A program made the translations under genes and the position numbers. A stretch of 62,997 nucleotides of DNA from a virus. The first letter of the stretch is position 1; the number at the start of each line of letters is the position of its first letter. The notes beneath the pieces were generated by a model. The model did not search any database, was not told the origin of the DNA, and saw only the letters and a list, made by a program, of their open reading frames with translations. The stretch spans positions 1 to 62,997 of IMG/VR virus record IMGVR_UViG_3300009149_000034. One strand, written 5' to 3'. Below are positions 24,208-32,405 of the stretch, piece by piece.

Positions 24208-25607
24208 AAAAAGAGGCTTACTACGAGGGACCTATATTTACACTAGCCCGTTCTAATGCAGAGGACCGTCCTGAGTTACTTTTCATCAATACTACACGTA
24301 ACGAAGATTTCAATGAAGAGGATATAGAGACTATTGCGGAGAGTTCCCTAGTAAAAAAATTACTGGGGGACTCTTTTATATTAGTACTAGCGCCACAACG
24401 AAAATGGAATCAACGTTATCGGTGGAATAGTGACCCCAAGGAACACGACTTAAAATTGAATGTACTGCATGTTACACCTGACGTTAGTAACTTACTAATT
24501 AATAGATTAGATGAACCTTATCTGCGAAATGCGAAGGTATGGTTACGGAAGTCAGATGGTACCTTAAAAGCTTATGTGCCAAATGATGTTCATAATTATT
24601 GTCCCTCTCCTGCAAAATACGTAATGTCCTGTGAAGACTGTATGAGGAAAGGTGAGTTTACTGCTTGTGAATTTAGCAAGTTTGCCTCGTACATATCCGA
24701 GGACTTTAGCGGTATGGATAACTTCGATGCTATTAGATCTAAGCTTATACACCGTAAAACTAAAGTAGGTCCGTACTTATTCGTAAGTGCTTCCATGACA
24801 CATCCAGGTATAGAACCGTACTTACGACCCGCACGTGAGCATTACTTTGAAGTCGTAGAATCTGTCGCAGATATCCGTCGAAAAGCTAACTTAGAAAGGA
24901 CCAGATTCAACAAATTTAAGAAAGCAGAGTGTGCCAATTGTATGCTGCATAATACTTGCCATACACGTTTGTATGATGATTACTTTATACGATACTGTAG
25001 TGGAAAGTATGAAGGCGACGAAAAGACAATAGCCTCCAGGATGGTTGATAAAGTTACGATCCCTTATACACCTACACAACTACGTTATCTCACTCTAAAT
25101 TCTGGGATATTAAATAAGCGTGTGAATAGGTGTAAGTACACGGCGACGTTCAAACTGTTTGAAGGACCCTATTATGATACTACGGATGGAACTACAACGT
25201 CGCGTCCTACGTTACTATTCGGTATACATAGAACTCTGCTCCCCGGCCAGTGCTCATTCATGCCTATAAGAGACTTCGATGATGCCGTGAGACTACTTAA
25301 TGGTAAAAAAGACTATGTGATACCTAAGGATCGAAAGTACTTTAACACCGTTCAAACTGCTACTCTTCTACAGTTGTGTCATCAGCAATACTCAGTAGCT
25401 CGAGGAGGATGGGGCTGTACGTCCTACCCGAGAGCGTTTACAACCTACGACAGACTCTATGACTGTTTCAAGAGTTACCACTACTATCCGCATAGCTCCA
25501 TAACAGCCAATTGGACAACGGTAGCAGCAAAAAATCTAAAAGATGTTTACATAGAATACAAGCGTTTCATGCTAGAGGAGAAATCAGTATCACCGTTGAG
25601 ACGATAA
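24201..25607 (+). CDS. Cys-rich protein of unknown function, RT-operon member, 468 aa
   Basis: Not recognised. It starts 7 bases inside the reverse transcriptase gene. Two metal-type clusters are visible: CEDCMRKGEFTAC in the first half and CANCMLHNTC followed 12 residues later by another Cys (C-x2-C-x5-C-x12-C). The second resembles those in the SNF2 helicase at 340. Many Tyr/Arg/Lys residues and a basic C-terminus suggest nucleic-acid contact. No nuclease, helicase or transmembrane signature was found. Codons are A/T-richer than the VWA gene. It ends 1 base before the converging gene at 25609. As last member of the operon it is the best candidate for an effector or dedicated RT accessory protein, but this is inferred only from position. 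Confidence 0.8.
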   Translation: MLKKEAYYEGPIFTLARSNAEDRPELLFINTTRNEDFNEEDIETIAESSLVKKLLGDSFILVLAPQRKWNQRYRWNSDPKEHDLKLNVLHVTPDVSNLLINRLDEPYLRNAKVWLRKSDGTLKAYVPNDVHNYCPSPAKYVMSCEDCMRKGEFTACEFSKFASYISEDFSGMDNFDAIRSKLIHRKTKVGPYLFVSASMTHPGIEPYLRPAREHYFEVVESVADIRRKANLERTRFNKFKKAECANCMLHNTCHTRLYDDYFIRYCSGKYEGDEKTIASRMVDKVTIPYTPTQLRYLTLNSGILNKRVNRCKYTATFKLFEGPYYDTTDGTTTSRPTLLFGIHRTLLPGQCSFMPIRDFDDAVRLLNGKKDYVIPKDRKYFNTVQTATLLQLCHQQYSVARGGWGCTSYPRAFTTYDRLYDCFKSYHYYPHSSITANWTTVAAKNLKDVYIEYKRFMLEEKSVSPLRR

Positions 25608-25608
25608 T

Positions 25609-26715
25609 TTAAACAGAATTAGGGTCAAAGTCAGAACAAACACTACTAACCGCAGCTAGAGCCTCGCTCTCAGCTGTTTGGGCAGAGGCTAACGTAGCCT
25701 CTGCCTCTATTTTGGTTTCAACCGATGCGGCTAGTGCGGCGTTCTTTTGATTCAACTTATTAACAGACGCAGCATACTCACTGTTAGCCCAACCACAATA
25801 ACTCGTAACTAGCGAAGATAGATTTGATTCATATGTCTCGACGTTTTGACGAGGTAAAACAGCGGGATCAAATGTACCAAGTAAATACCCTCCAGGACCG
25901 TACATCGCTATAAGGGCATCGCGCATAGCACCACGCGCTGCCAGATCAGAACCTGTAGAAGGGGCAGTAGGCCATCGACTAGTGTCACCAGCAGATGTGC
26001 ACCAAGCGTCATAAGCCACGATCATACCACCGGACAAAATAGGATCTACATTAGTACGTAACCCTGTAGCTCCGATTACATACGTATGGAAGAAATTATT
26101 CACAGCTGGCTGATACGTAGTCCAATTACTCGTAAATTGAGTACAGTAGTTAACTGCCTCTTCCATTAAGTCTACGAGAGATTGCGCGTCAGAAGCAGCA
26201 CTCTGTGCCGCGGTTACGGCAGCTTCCGCTGCGGTTAACTCCACCTCGGCTAACTGACGTGCTGAGCGTGCTGAAGTAAAGTCGTCTTCTAGTTGCTGCA
26301 CGAAAGCAGGAGATACGGATGGGTGTGAAGACATCGAATCAACAGCGTAGAAGCTAGTCTTATACAGATACCAATCACTACTAAGAGTATCTACTTTAGA
26401 GTAGATAGCGTCCTTAGCTAGCACCGCATCTGTCAACTTATCAAAGTTTACCGAAAACTCTGCGTCTAAATAATACGTATCACCAGCCGCAATAGCAGCA
26501 GCACGACTGACTGCCAAGGTCTGAAGATCCCGAGGGGTCCCAACACGGGTGAATGTGTCTAAGGCTACATCCGCAGGATCCGCGATTGTAAATACAAAGA
26601 TCTGATATTGGGGTAATTCCCCTGGGGAAGTTACAACCGTTCTTATACGGTATGGGCGAGTACCATCAGGTAGTGTAATCTGCTGTCTATCCTGTTCCAA
26701 CGCAGTGTATTCCAT
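25609..26715 (-). CDS. Virion-like protein with coiled coil, 368 aa
   Basis: Unknown function. The N-terminal 100 residues (YRIRTVVTSPGELPQYQIFVF, then YxRVGTPRDLQTLAV-like features) resemble the start of the two genes upstream in this unit. The centre contains an Ala-rich coiled coil (AEVELTAAEAAVTAAQSAAS) and the C-terminus another Ala-rich helix. Such combinations occur in baseplate or fibre-attachment proteins. It is third in a three-gene minus-strand unit (28399 to 25609) with 2-4-base spacing. No enzymatic motif seen. Confidence 0.7.
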   Translation of the reverse strand: MEYTALEQDRQQITLPDGTRPYRIRTVVTSPGELPQYQIFVFTIADPADVALDTFTRVGTPRDLQTLAVSRAAAIAAGDTYYLDAEFSVNFDKLTDAVLAKDAIYSKVDTLSSDWYLYKTSFYAVDSMSSHPSVSPAFVQQLEDDFTSARSARQLAEVELTAAEAAVTAAQSAASDAQSLVDLMEEAVNYCTQFTSNWTTYQPAVNNFFHTYVIGATGLRTNVDPILSGGMIVAYDAWCTSAGDTSRWPTAPSTGSDLAARGAMRDALIAMYGPGGYLLGTFDPAVLPRQNVETYESNLSSLVTSYCGWANSEYAASVNKLNQKNAALAASVETKIEAEATLASAQTAESEALAAVSSVCSDFDPNSV

Positions 26716-26717
26716 GA

Positions 26718-27092
26718 TTAACCCTCTATATACGTGTAGTCAAACACACCAGGAAACTCCCCGGTAGCTTCACTGTACGCCCTTGCTAACCCTTCAGTAC
26801 GTGACCGGGTGTAGACTGCAAATTCCAACGCGGTCTCTATAGAAGGATACTCACGATAAGCCTCATCCGATAGGTAGTAGGGAGAACCAATCACAATCGC
26901 TTCCTCTTTACTAGCGGGAGTATTATCTATATGCCACACGGTAGCTACGTGTTCAAAGTAATCCGTCTCAGTATTCATAACGAATATTTCCCGTTCGATC
27001 CCTATACTACGAGTTACCTTGTTAGTTACTCGATACATGGGAACACCAGGTATGACTTCCTGCGTTTGTCTCAACTCAATCGTGATACTCAT
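26718..27092 (-). CDS. Small virion-like protein, 124 aa, single copy of a shared domain
   Basis: A short beta-rich protein: GVPMYRVTNKVTRSIGIERE, IFVMNTETDYFEHVATVW and SPYYLSDEAYREYPSIETAL. The pattern (Y-R-V-x-T-x-V, then F-V...Y...VAT) parallels the N-termini of both neighbours, so the three genes probably arose by duplication of one domain. Its start overlaps the upstream stop by 4 bases. The role is likely structural. Confidence 0.7.
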   Translation of the reverse strand: MSITIELRQTQEVIPGVPMYRVTNKVTRSIGIEREIFVMNTETDYFEHVATVWHIDNTPASKEEAIVIGSPYYLSDEAYREYPSIETALEFAVYTRSRTEGLARAYSEATGEFPGVFDYTYIEG

Positions 27093-28399
27093 TCGAATGT
27101 CTCCGTCGATACTGACGAGAAGTTGTCAGCGTCGAATGCGTCTACTAACGACTGTGCTTGCGTTTTCATCGCTGCTAATAAACTTTGGGCCTCATTAAAG
27201 TCAGATACGACTGTATCATATGTGTCTACTCTATAATAGAGCTCGTCATCTCCTGTTATATTCCTCGCAGCTACACCATCATCATACGGACCATATACAC
27301 TAATACCGCGTGTTACAGTGTACGTAAGCGCCCCCTCGTACGCTGTAAATCCCGAGGAAACTACTGCTTCATCCCCCACACTTGAACTAACCGTATTAGT
27401 AACGGTAGGAGGCACGACCCCCATCTCTTCCCATAGCGGTGTAGTATCAATCGTCAGGGTATCACCTGTAGTCGCAGATCCCCCTGGAAGTTCTAATAGA
27501 TATGCAGACAAGAATTTAGTTAAAGCCGGAACACTCGTCACTACGTTATCTAAGTCACTCAGCGTAGCAACCCTCACGAGTTGTTCTCGCGTGTCCTCCA
27601 ATGCTCTTCTAAAAACGATACTATCATGCAGGTCTGTTTCGGTAGTAGCAGTGTCCACTTCTACGTGAAAGTAGTAACCATCTGTACCAGCAGGCGACCC
27701 CATAGCTTTAGTAATATACCTCAGTCTAAGTTGGGTACCCATCGTTCCAGTGTAAAGTACCCACTCATCGGATTCAAACTGATTTAAGTCATAAGAGTCA
27801 GCGAGAGTTTGTAGGTCGTCGCGCATAGTATTCACGAGAGTCACGATAGAAGTCTTGCTAGTATCGAAGAAAGAATAATCGCCTACTAAAAACTCGGTAC
27901 CTACGAATCCGGTGTAATCCCTGTCAGCTTGTCCGTCACTATAAGGCCCATATACAGCGGTTCCTCTAGTTACTGTAAACTTTATATTTTGAGCATACGC
28001 TAAAAAATTCTCTCCTACTATGCCGTCTACGCCTACGACACTATTCACAGTATATGTTTTACCTGCGGATACACCCATTTCCCGCCATACTGGCGAGAGC
28101 GGAGACATGATAGTTATCACATCACCAGCCAGGAAGGTTCCTACAGCTCCCAGAAAACTAGTGGAGCGTATTAAATTAACAGGAGGTACATCCACAGAAA
28201 GTGTAGCCAGATCAGACAGGGTAGCTACTCTCGTATACTGTTCTGCTGTCGGAAAAGAGGCTTTGGTAATCACGAACGGCGTTTCTAACTCATCCGGCGT
28301 AGTAGAAGTTTCAACTTTAGTTCTAACAAAATAACCGTCATCCCCTGGGGGAGATCCGATAGCTCTCTTCGTAAAAGTTACTGTTATCTTTGAAGGCAT
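27089..28399 (-). CDS. Virion-like protein made of two tandem repeats, 436 aa
   Basis: Residues about 1-215 and 219-430 are copies of one another. Each has GSPxGxDGYxxxxxVxT early, then RVATLSDL, a MGV segment after W-x-E, TVTRGxxVYGPYxDG, and a final helical stretch rich in LxxxAxS. This tandem duplication gives a beta-rich, repetitive protein of the sort used in tail tips or fibres. First of a three-gene minus-strand unit, divergent from the RuvC-like gene by 43 bases. No catalytic residues were recognised. Function is inferred as structural from composition only. Confidence 0.75.
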   Translation of the reverse strand: MPSKITVTFTKRAIGSPPGDDGYFVRTKVETSTTPDELETPFVITKASFPTAEQYTRVATLSDLATLSVDVPPVNLIRSTSFLGAVGTFLAGDVITIMSPLSPVWREMGVSAGKTYTVNSVVGVDGIVGENFLAYAQNIKFTVTRGTAVYGPYSDGQADRDYTGFVGTEFLVGDYSFFDTSKTSIVTLVNTMRDDLQTLADSYDLNQFESDEWVLYTGTMGTQLRLRYITKAMGSPAGTDGYYFHVEVDTATTETDLHDSIVFRRALEDTREQLVRVATLSDLDNVVTSVPALTKFLSAYLLELPGGSATTGDTLTIDTTPLWEEMGVVPPTVTNTVSSSVGDEAVVSSGFTAYEGALTYTVTRGISVYGPYDDGVAARNITGDDELYYRVDTYDTVVSDFNEAQSLLAAMKTQAQSLVDAFDADNFSSVSTETFE

Positions 28400-28442
28400 T
28401 CGCCATTGACCTTTCTAGTGAGACCTGAAAAAATGTTATGCA

Positions 28443-29036
28443 ATGTGTCCCTTACAGTCAAGATTCTACATAGGTGTCGATCCCTCTGTCACTAGCACAG
28501 GTGTAGTAATTATAGGCCAAAATGAAACGTATGTTCACCGTATACAACCAGGCAAACGACGTGGTCCTGAATGCTTAGACTATATAGTCACACATTTAGA
28601 TATGGCTATAGCGAATAGCGAGATCGCAGATACGTGGAAAAGTCTTACCCCCGGTGAATTACTAGCCGCAGTAGAAGGACCAGCGCTAGGTGCAACCAGT
28701 CGTGCAGATGACCTAGGGCAAGTACGGGGAGTAATCCTACTTACGTTATATAGGCACGGGATACCTTCTTTGATTGTAGCGCCTACATCTCTAAAAAAAT
28801 TTGCAACCGGGCATGGACAAGCTAAAAAAGATAAGATGATCCAAACAGCGGTAGCAGAACTAAAACGAGAACTCAACGATGACGAGGCAGATGCCTACTG
28901 GCTAAGTAGAATAGCTCAAGCATATCATGACGAGGGCGAGACTCTCACCAGAGCACAAAGAGAAGTTTTACATGGTATAAGAAACCCGAAGACTCGAATG
29001 CAGAGTCCGATGTTTACAAGAGACATCTCGGTATAA
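28443..29036 (+). CDS. RuvC-like Holliday junction resolvase
   Basis: A 197-residue RNase H-fold nuclease. YIGVDPSVTSTGV gives D13, LAAVEGPALGA gives E78, and LNDDEADAYWL gives D147/D150, the four-carboxylate RuvC set. Lysines near K128-K131 lie where the RuvC family has a conserved basic patch. It would cut branched recombination or replication intermediates before packaging, working with the helicase and the Cas4-like nucleases. Only a weak ribosome binding site (GTGAG) precedes ATG 28443. It is separated by 26 bases from the ribonucleotide reductase, which has its own strong AAAGGAGTAATT. Confidence 0.85.
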   Translation: MCPLQSRFYIGVDPSVTSTGVVIIGQNETYVHRIQPGKRRGPECLDYIVTHLDMAIANSEIADTWKSLTPGELLAAVEGPALGATSRADDLGQVRGVILLTLYRHGIPSLIVAPTSLKKFATGHGQAKKDKMIQTAVAELKRELNDDEADAYWLSRIAQAYHDEGETLTRAQREVLHGIRNPKTRMQSPMFTRDISV

Positions 29037-29062
29037 CAAACCCCCTAAAGGAGTAATTCAAT

Positions 29063-31741
29063 ATGCTAAAGATAGGTCGAGTACTGTCCCAAGAAGGGGA
29101 AGATCCCTACAGCAACGTTTACTGGGAAGCTGCTGAAATCGATGTAAAGAACGACATGGGAGAATGCATATTCTACTTAAAGACAAGTGCGTTTCCAACA
29201 GAATGGTCAGAATCTGCACGAAAGACAGTAGCCCAAAAATACTTTAGAGCATCTAGAACAGACAACTACCAAGAGACCAGTGTTAAGGACATGGTCGAAA
29301 GAGTTGTAAACTACATCAAGACTGAGGGTATTAGTCAGGGGTACTTTGAAGACGGAGAGAATGCTAACATCTTTGCAGATGAACTAACCCTTATCCTGCT
29401 AAATCAAATGGCCTCCTTCAATAGTCCCGTGTGGTTCAATGTAGGAGTTCCTGGAGTAGACAAACCCACAGCCTCTGCGTGCTTCATTAATGAAGTACGC
29501 GATGACATGTCTAGCATCCTGAATTTGGCTAAAACAGAAGGTCTAGTATTCAAGGAGGGCTCAGGTAGTGGTGTGAATTTTTCTGCGCTGCGAGGATCAA
29601 GAGAACCTATCCGGGGGGGTGGTACTGCCTCTGGACCAGTGTCATTCATGCAAGGGTATGACGCGTTTGCTAATGTAATACTCAGTGGGGGACGAACTCG
29701 ACGCGCCGCTAGGATGTGTATCTTAGATATCGATCATCCTGATATCGAACAGTTCATCAACTGTAAAGCAGATGAAGAGGATATCGTTAAACTCCTGGCA
29801 CTAGGAGGTATGACTACGAACTTCACAGCACCCAACTCCGCATATGGTGTCGTTAAACATCAAAGCGGGAATAACAGTGTACGTCTTACCGACGACTTCA
29901 TGTCATTGGTCAGACAGGTATTACATGGGTATGACGAAGACAGGAACTGGGATCTTGTGAATAGATCAGATGGTAAGGCCGCTGAAACAGTGTCTGTTAA
30001 GCACATCTTCCGATCCCTGGCCAAAGCTGCGCACAAATGTGGTGATCCAGGAGTACAATTCCACGACACTATCAACCTGTACAACACGTGTTCTAACGAT
30101 GGAACTATTGAGGCGTCCAATCCATGCAGCGAGTTTATGTGGCTGAACAATTCAGCATGTAATTTAGCATCAATAAACCTCGCACAGTTCTCAAAAGAGC
30201 CCAAGAGCTTTGATACTAAACTGTTTAAACACGTCGTACGCATGCTGATCATAGCTCAAGATATCCTGGTAACTAACTCGAGTTACCCTACCGAAGAGAT
30301 TGAAAACAACTCTCAGGCGTACCGACCTCTCGGGTTAGGTTACGCCAATATCGGTGGTCTCTTGATGTCGTGGGGAATTCCGTATGATTCCGCTGCAGGT
30401 ACTAACTTCGCAGCCAGCATCACGTCCCTTATGACAGCACAAGCCTATCTGACCAGTGTCGAGCTCGCAGAGAACCTGGGTGCGTTCCCACGCTACGAGC
30501 ACAACGTAAGCCCTATGGAAGACGTTCTACAGCTACACTACGACAAAACTAAGCGCCTATCCCCGGATATGGTCGGCATTAACAAGCAAGCCAAAACTAC
30601 CTGGCAGGAGGTAATGGGACTAGGATTCGGGCGAAAGAAGACAATGGATGAAGGGCTAGGTTTCCGTAATTCTCAAGTAACCTTACTGGCTCCAACCGGA
30701 ACTATTTCATTCATGATGGATTGCGCTACTACTGGAATTGAACCTGAGATGGCCCTAGTTAAGTACAAGTCTATGGTAGGAGGGGAGACTATAAAAATAG
30801 TCAATCCTACCGTCAAGGAAGCACTCAAGAACCTGGGTTACGCTGAAAAGGACCAGGAGTCCATAGTGGCATACGCGGAGAAACACGGGCATCTGGAGGG
30901 CTCTGGATTGAAGGACAAGGACCTTCCTGTATTTGACTGCTCCTTCCGTGCAGATGGGCAAAAGAGGCAGCTAGCGGTAGACGCCCACTTGAATATGGTA
31001 GCGGCCATACAGCCCTTCCTATCGGGTGCTGTTTCTAAGACCTACAATGTCCCACATGATGCGACAGTTGACCAGATAGAACGTACCTTCCTGCGCTCCT
31101 GGGAAATGGGACTAAAGTGTGTGACGATTTATCGAGAGGGATCCAAGCTCAGTGAACCCATGCGTGTGCGAGAAATCCAAAAGAAAAAGAAGGAGGGAGA
31201 ACAACAGACGCTGTACCGAAGACGCTTACCTGATGAGAGAGATGCAGTAACACACCACTTCAACGTGGCATCTCATGACGGGTATGTGACCATCGGGAAG
31301 TATGCAGACGGTAGTCCAGGGGAACTGTTTATCCGTATGGCAGGTCATGGTTCAGTCGTATCCGGCATTCTAGATGCCTTCGCTACGTCTGTCTCACTCA
31401 ACTTGCAATACGGAGTACCCCTACGAGTACTAATCGATAAATTTGCCATCATGAACTTCGCGCCTAACGGGGTAACTCAAAATAGGGCCATTCCTTTTGC
31501 TAAGTCCATTATCCACTACATCTTCACATACATGGAGAAGAAATTCTTAGGTGAAGAAGCAGCCGAGATAGAATCTAACTCAATAATACCTCCACCCTAT
31601 ACCTCACCTGGAAATGGAAACGGCGAAGAACTTGCACGTCTAGATGGCGAGATGTGTCCTAATTGTGGTAATATCATGCGACAGGCTGGGACATGTTCTT
31701 ACTGTCCTAACTGCGCACATAGCTCAGGAGTATGCTCATGA
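29063..31741 (+). CDS. nrdJ: Class II (adenosylcobalamin-dependent) ribonucleotide reductase
   Basis: An 892-residue enzyme that reduces ribonucleotides to deoxyribonucleotides for phage DNA synthesis, using B12 rather than a diiron or glycyl radical partner. NSPVWFNVGV and SACFINEV (C140) form the first active-site elements, FKEGSGSGVNFS the next, and NPCSE (C355, E357) the thiyl-radical/acid pair. APTGTISFMMD follows. The TSCPD-like segment is at about 725-820 and a C-terminal Cys-rich tail (CPNCGN...CSYCPNC, ending VCS) is the redox-swapping zinc/thiol tail of NrdJ proteins. No NrdB-type small subunit is present, in line with class II. The start has AAAGGAGTAATTCAAT. It overlaps the next gene at ATGA. 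Host B12 supply is implied. Confidence 0.95.
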   Translation: MLKIGRVLSQEGEDPYSNVYWEAAEIDVKNDMGECIFYLKTSAFPTEWSESARKTVAQKYFRASRTDNYQETSVKDMVERVVNYIKTEGISQGYFEDGENANIFADELTLILLNQMASFNSPVWFNVGVPGVDKPTASACFINEVRDDMSSILNLAKTEGLVFKEGSGSGVNFSALRGSREPIRGGGTASGPVSFMQGYDAFANVILSGGRTRRAARMCILDIDHPDIEQFINCKADEEDIVKLLALGGMTTNFTAPNSAYGVVKHQSGNNSVRLTDDFMSLVRQVLHGYDEDRNWDLVNRSDGKAAETVSVKHIFRSLAKAAHKCGDPGVQFHDTINLYNTCSNDGTIEASNPCSEFMWLNNSACNLASINLAQFSKEPKSFDTKLFKHVVRMLIIAQDILVTNSSYPTEEIENNSQAYRPLGLGYANIGGLLMSWGIPYDSAAGTNFAASITSLMTAQAYLTSVELAENLGAFPRYEHNVSPMEDVLQLHYDKTKRLSPDMVGINKQAKTTWQEVMGLGFGRKKTMDEGLGFRNSQVTLLAPTGTISFMMDCATTGIEPEMALVKYKSMVGGETIKIVNPTVKEALKNLGYAEKDQESIVAYAEKHGHLEGSGLKDKDLPVFDCSFRADGQKRQLAVDAHLNMVAAIQPFLSGAVSKTYNVPHDATVDQIERTFLRSWEMGLKCVTIYREGSKLSEPMRVREIQKKKKEGEQQTLYRRRLPDERDAVTHHFNVASHDGYVTIGKYADGSPGELFIRMAGHGSVVSGILDAFATSVSLNLQYGVPLRVLIDKFAIMNFAPNGVTQNRAIPFAKSIIHYIFTYMEKKFLGEEAAEIESNSIIPPPYTSPGNGNGEELARLDGEMCPNCGNIMRQAGTCSYCPNCAHSSGVCS

Positions 31742-31932
31742 AATGTGTTCAAGAAGGTTGTGATAATTCCAATGGTCCCGAAGCTTTAGAGATAAGGCAC
31801 AAGGGAGAAATCACGTGCTTCGTGTGTGAGAAGTGCCTGGGTAGAGCGAAAGGTCTAAAGGTATTTCTCAAGAAGAATGACGCCGGCCTCTACTCGATAG
31901 AGCAGTTGACACATCTGGAGAATCCACACTAA
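31738..31932 (+). CDS. Small zinc-binding protein, 64 aa
   Basis: MKCVQEGCDNS and CFVCEKCLGRAKG supply two Cys pairs, a small treble-clef or ribbon-like zinc protein. ATG 31738 is chosen over ATG 31732 because CAGGAG at 31725-31730 is then 7 bases away rather than 1. It overlaps the reductase stop (ATGA) and its stop overlaps the next ATG, so all three are coupled. Whether it works with the reductase is unknown. Confidence 0.7.
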   Translation: MKCVQEGCDNSNGPEALEIRHKGEITCFVCEKCLGRAKGLKVFLKKNDAGLYSIEQLTHLENPH

Positions 31933-32405
31933 TGGCACTCGTCTCAAGTTCGTTAGCTAGTGGCCTTATAGCCGCGGAAGATCCTCCAGCGGAAACAAGC
32001 GCTGTTGCTGCAGACCGATTTAGTAGTGCTTTCATAAGTTACTTCAAAACGGCACAAACGACTTTGGGACCGGTTAATCCACTAACCTGTGACCTCCCAT
32101 CAGCTAAACAAGCGCTGGTGGGAGGGATCACGGGTGCATTCAATACTACCGGAGGGAATGCTGTAGCTAACCTAATAGGTGTAGCAATTCTGGCGTATCT
32201 GAACGCAGGTCCTGCTAGTCTTTTTTTTGACACCGCAACATCCGTAGCTATAGTGACACCTCTAGGGACATACATGTCGAGCATATCAACACCTGTCGCA
32301 CAACAACAGGCAGCTAAGAACGCAGTAGCTGCAGCGATACAGACGTGGTTAGCTAGTGGGGTTCAAGTGACGTTTCCGGGACCTAATGTTTCGGGGATTA
32401 CTTAG
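31932..32405 (+). CDS. Hypothetical Ala-rich protein, 157 aa, possibly virion-associated
   Basis: Not recognised. Low in charge, rich in Ala/Thr/Ser/Val, with LPSAKQALVGGITGAF, a moderately hydrophobic stretch NLIGVAILAYLNAGPASLF and PVAQQQAAKNAVAAAIQTWL. Such composition occurs in small tail or fibre-associated proteins, although this one is on the plus strand. A single weak membrane helix at about residues 80-98 is an alternative that would fit a holin-like role only poorly. It is convergent with, and overlaps by 4 bases, the fibre gene. Confidence 0.6.
   Translation: MALVSSSLASGLIAAEDPPAETSAVAADRFSSAFISYFKTAQTTLGPVNPLTCDLPSAKQALVGGITGAFNTTGGNAVANLIGVAILAYLNAGPASLFFDTATSVAIVTPLGTYMSSISTPVAQQQAAKNAVAAAIQTWLASGVQVTFPGPNVSGIT

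Noticed and set aside
31932-32405. Holin
   Set aside because: Only one weakly hydrophobic segment, no charged tail, and not next to a lysin gene.
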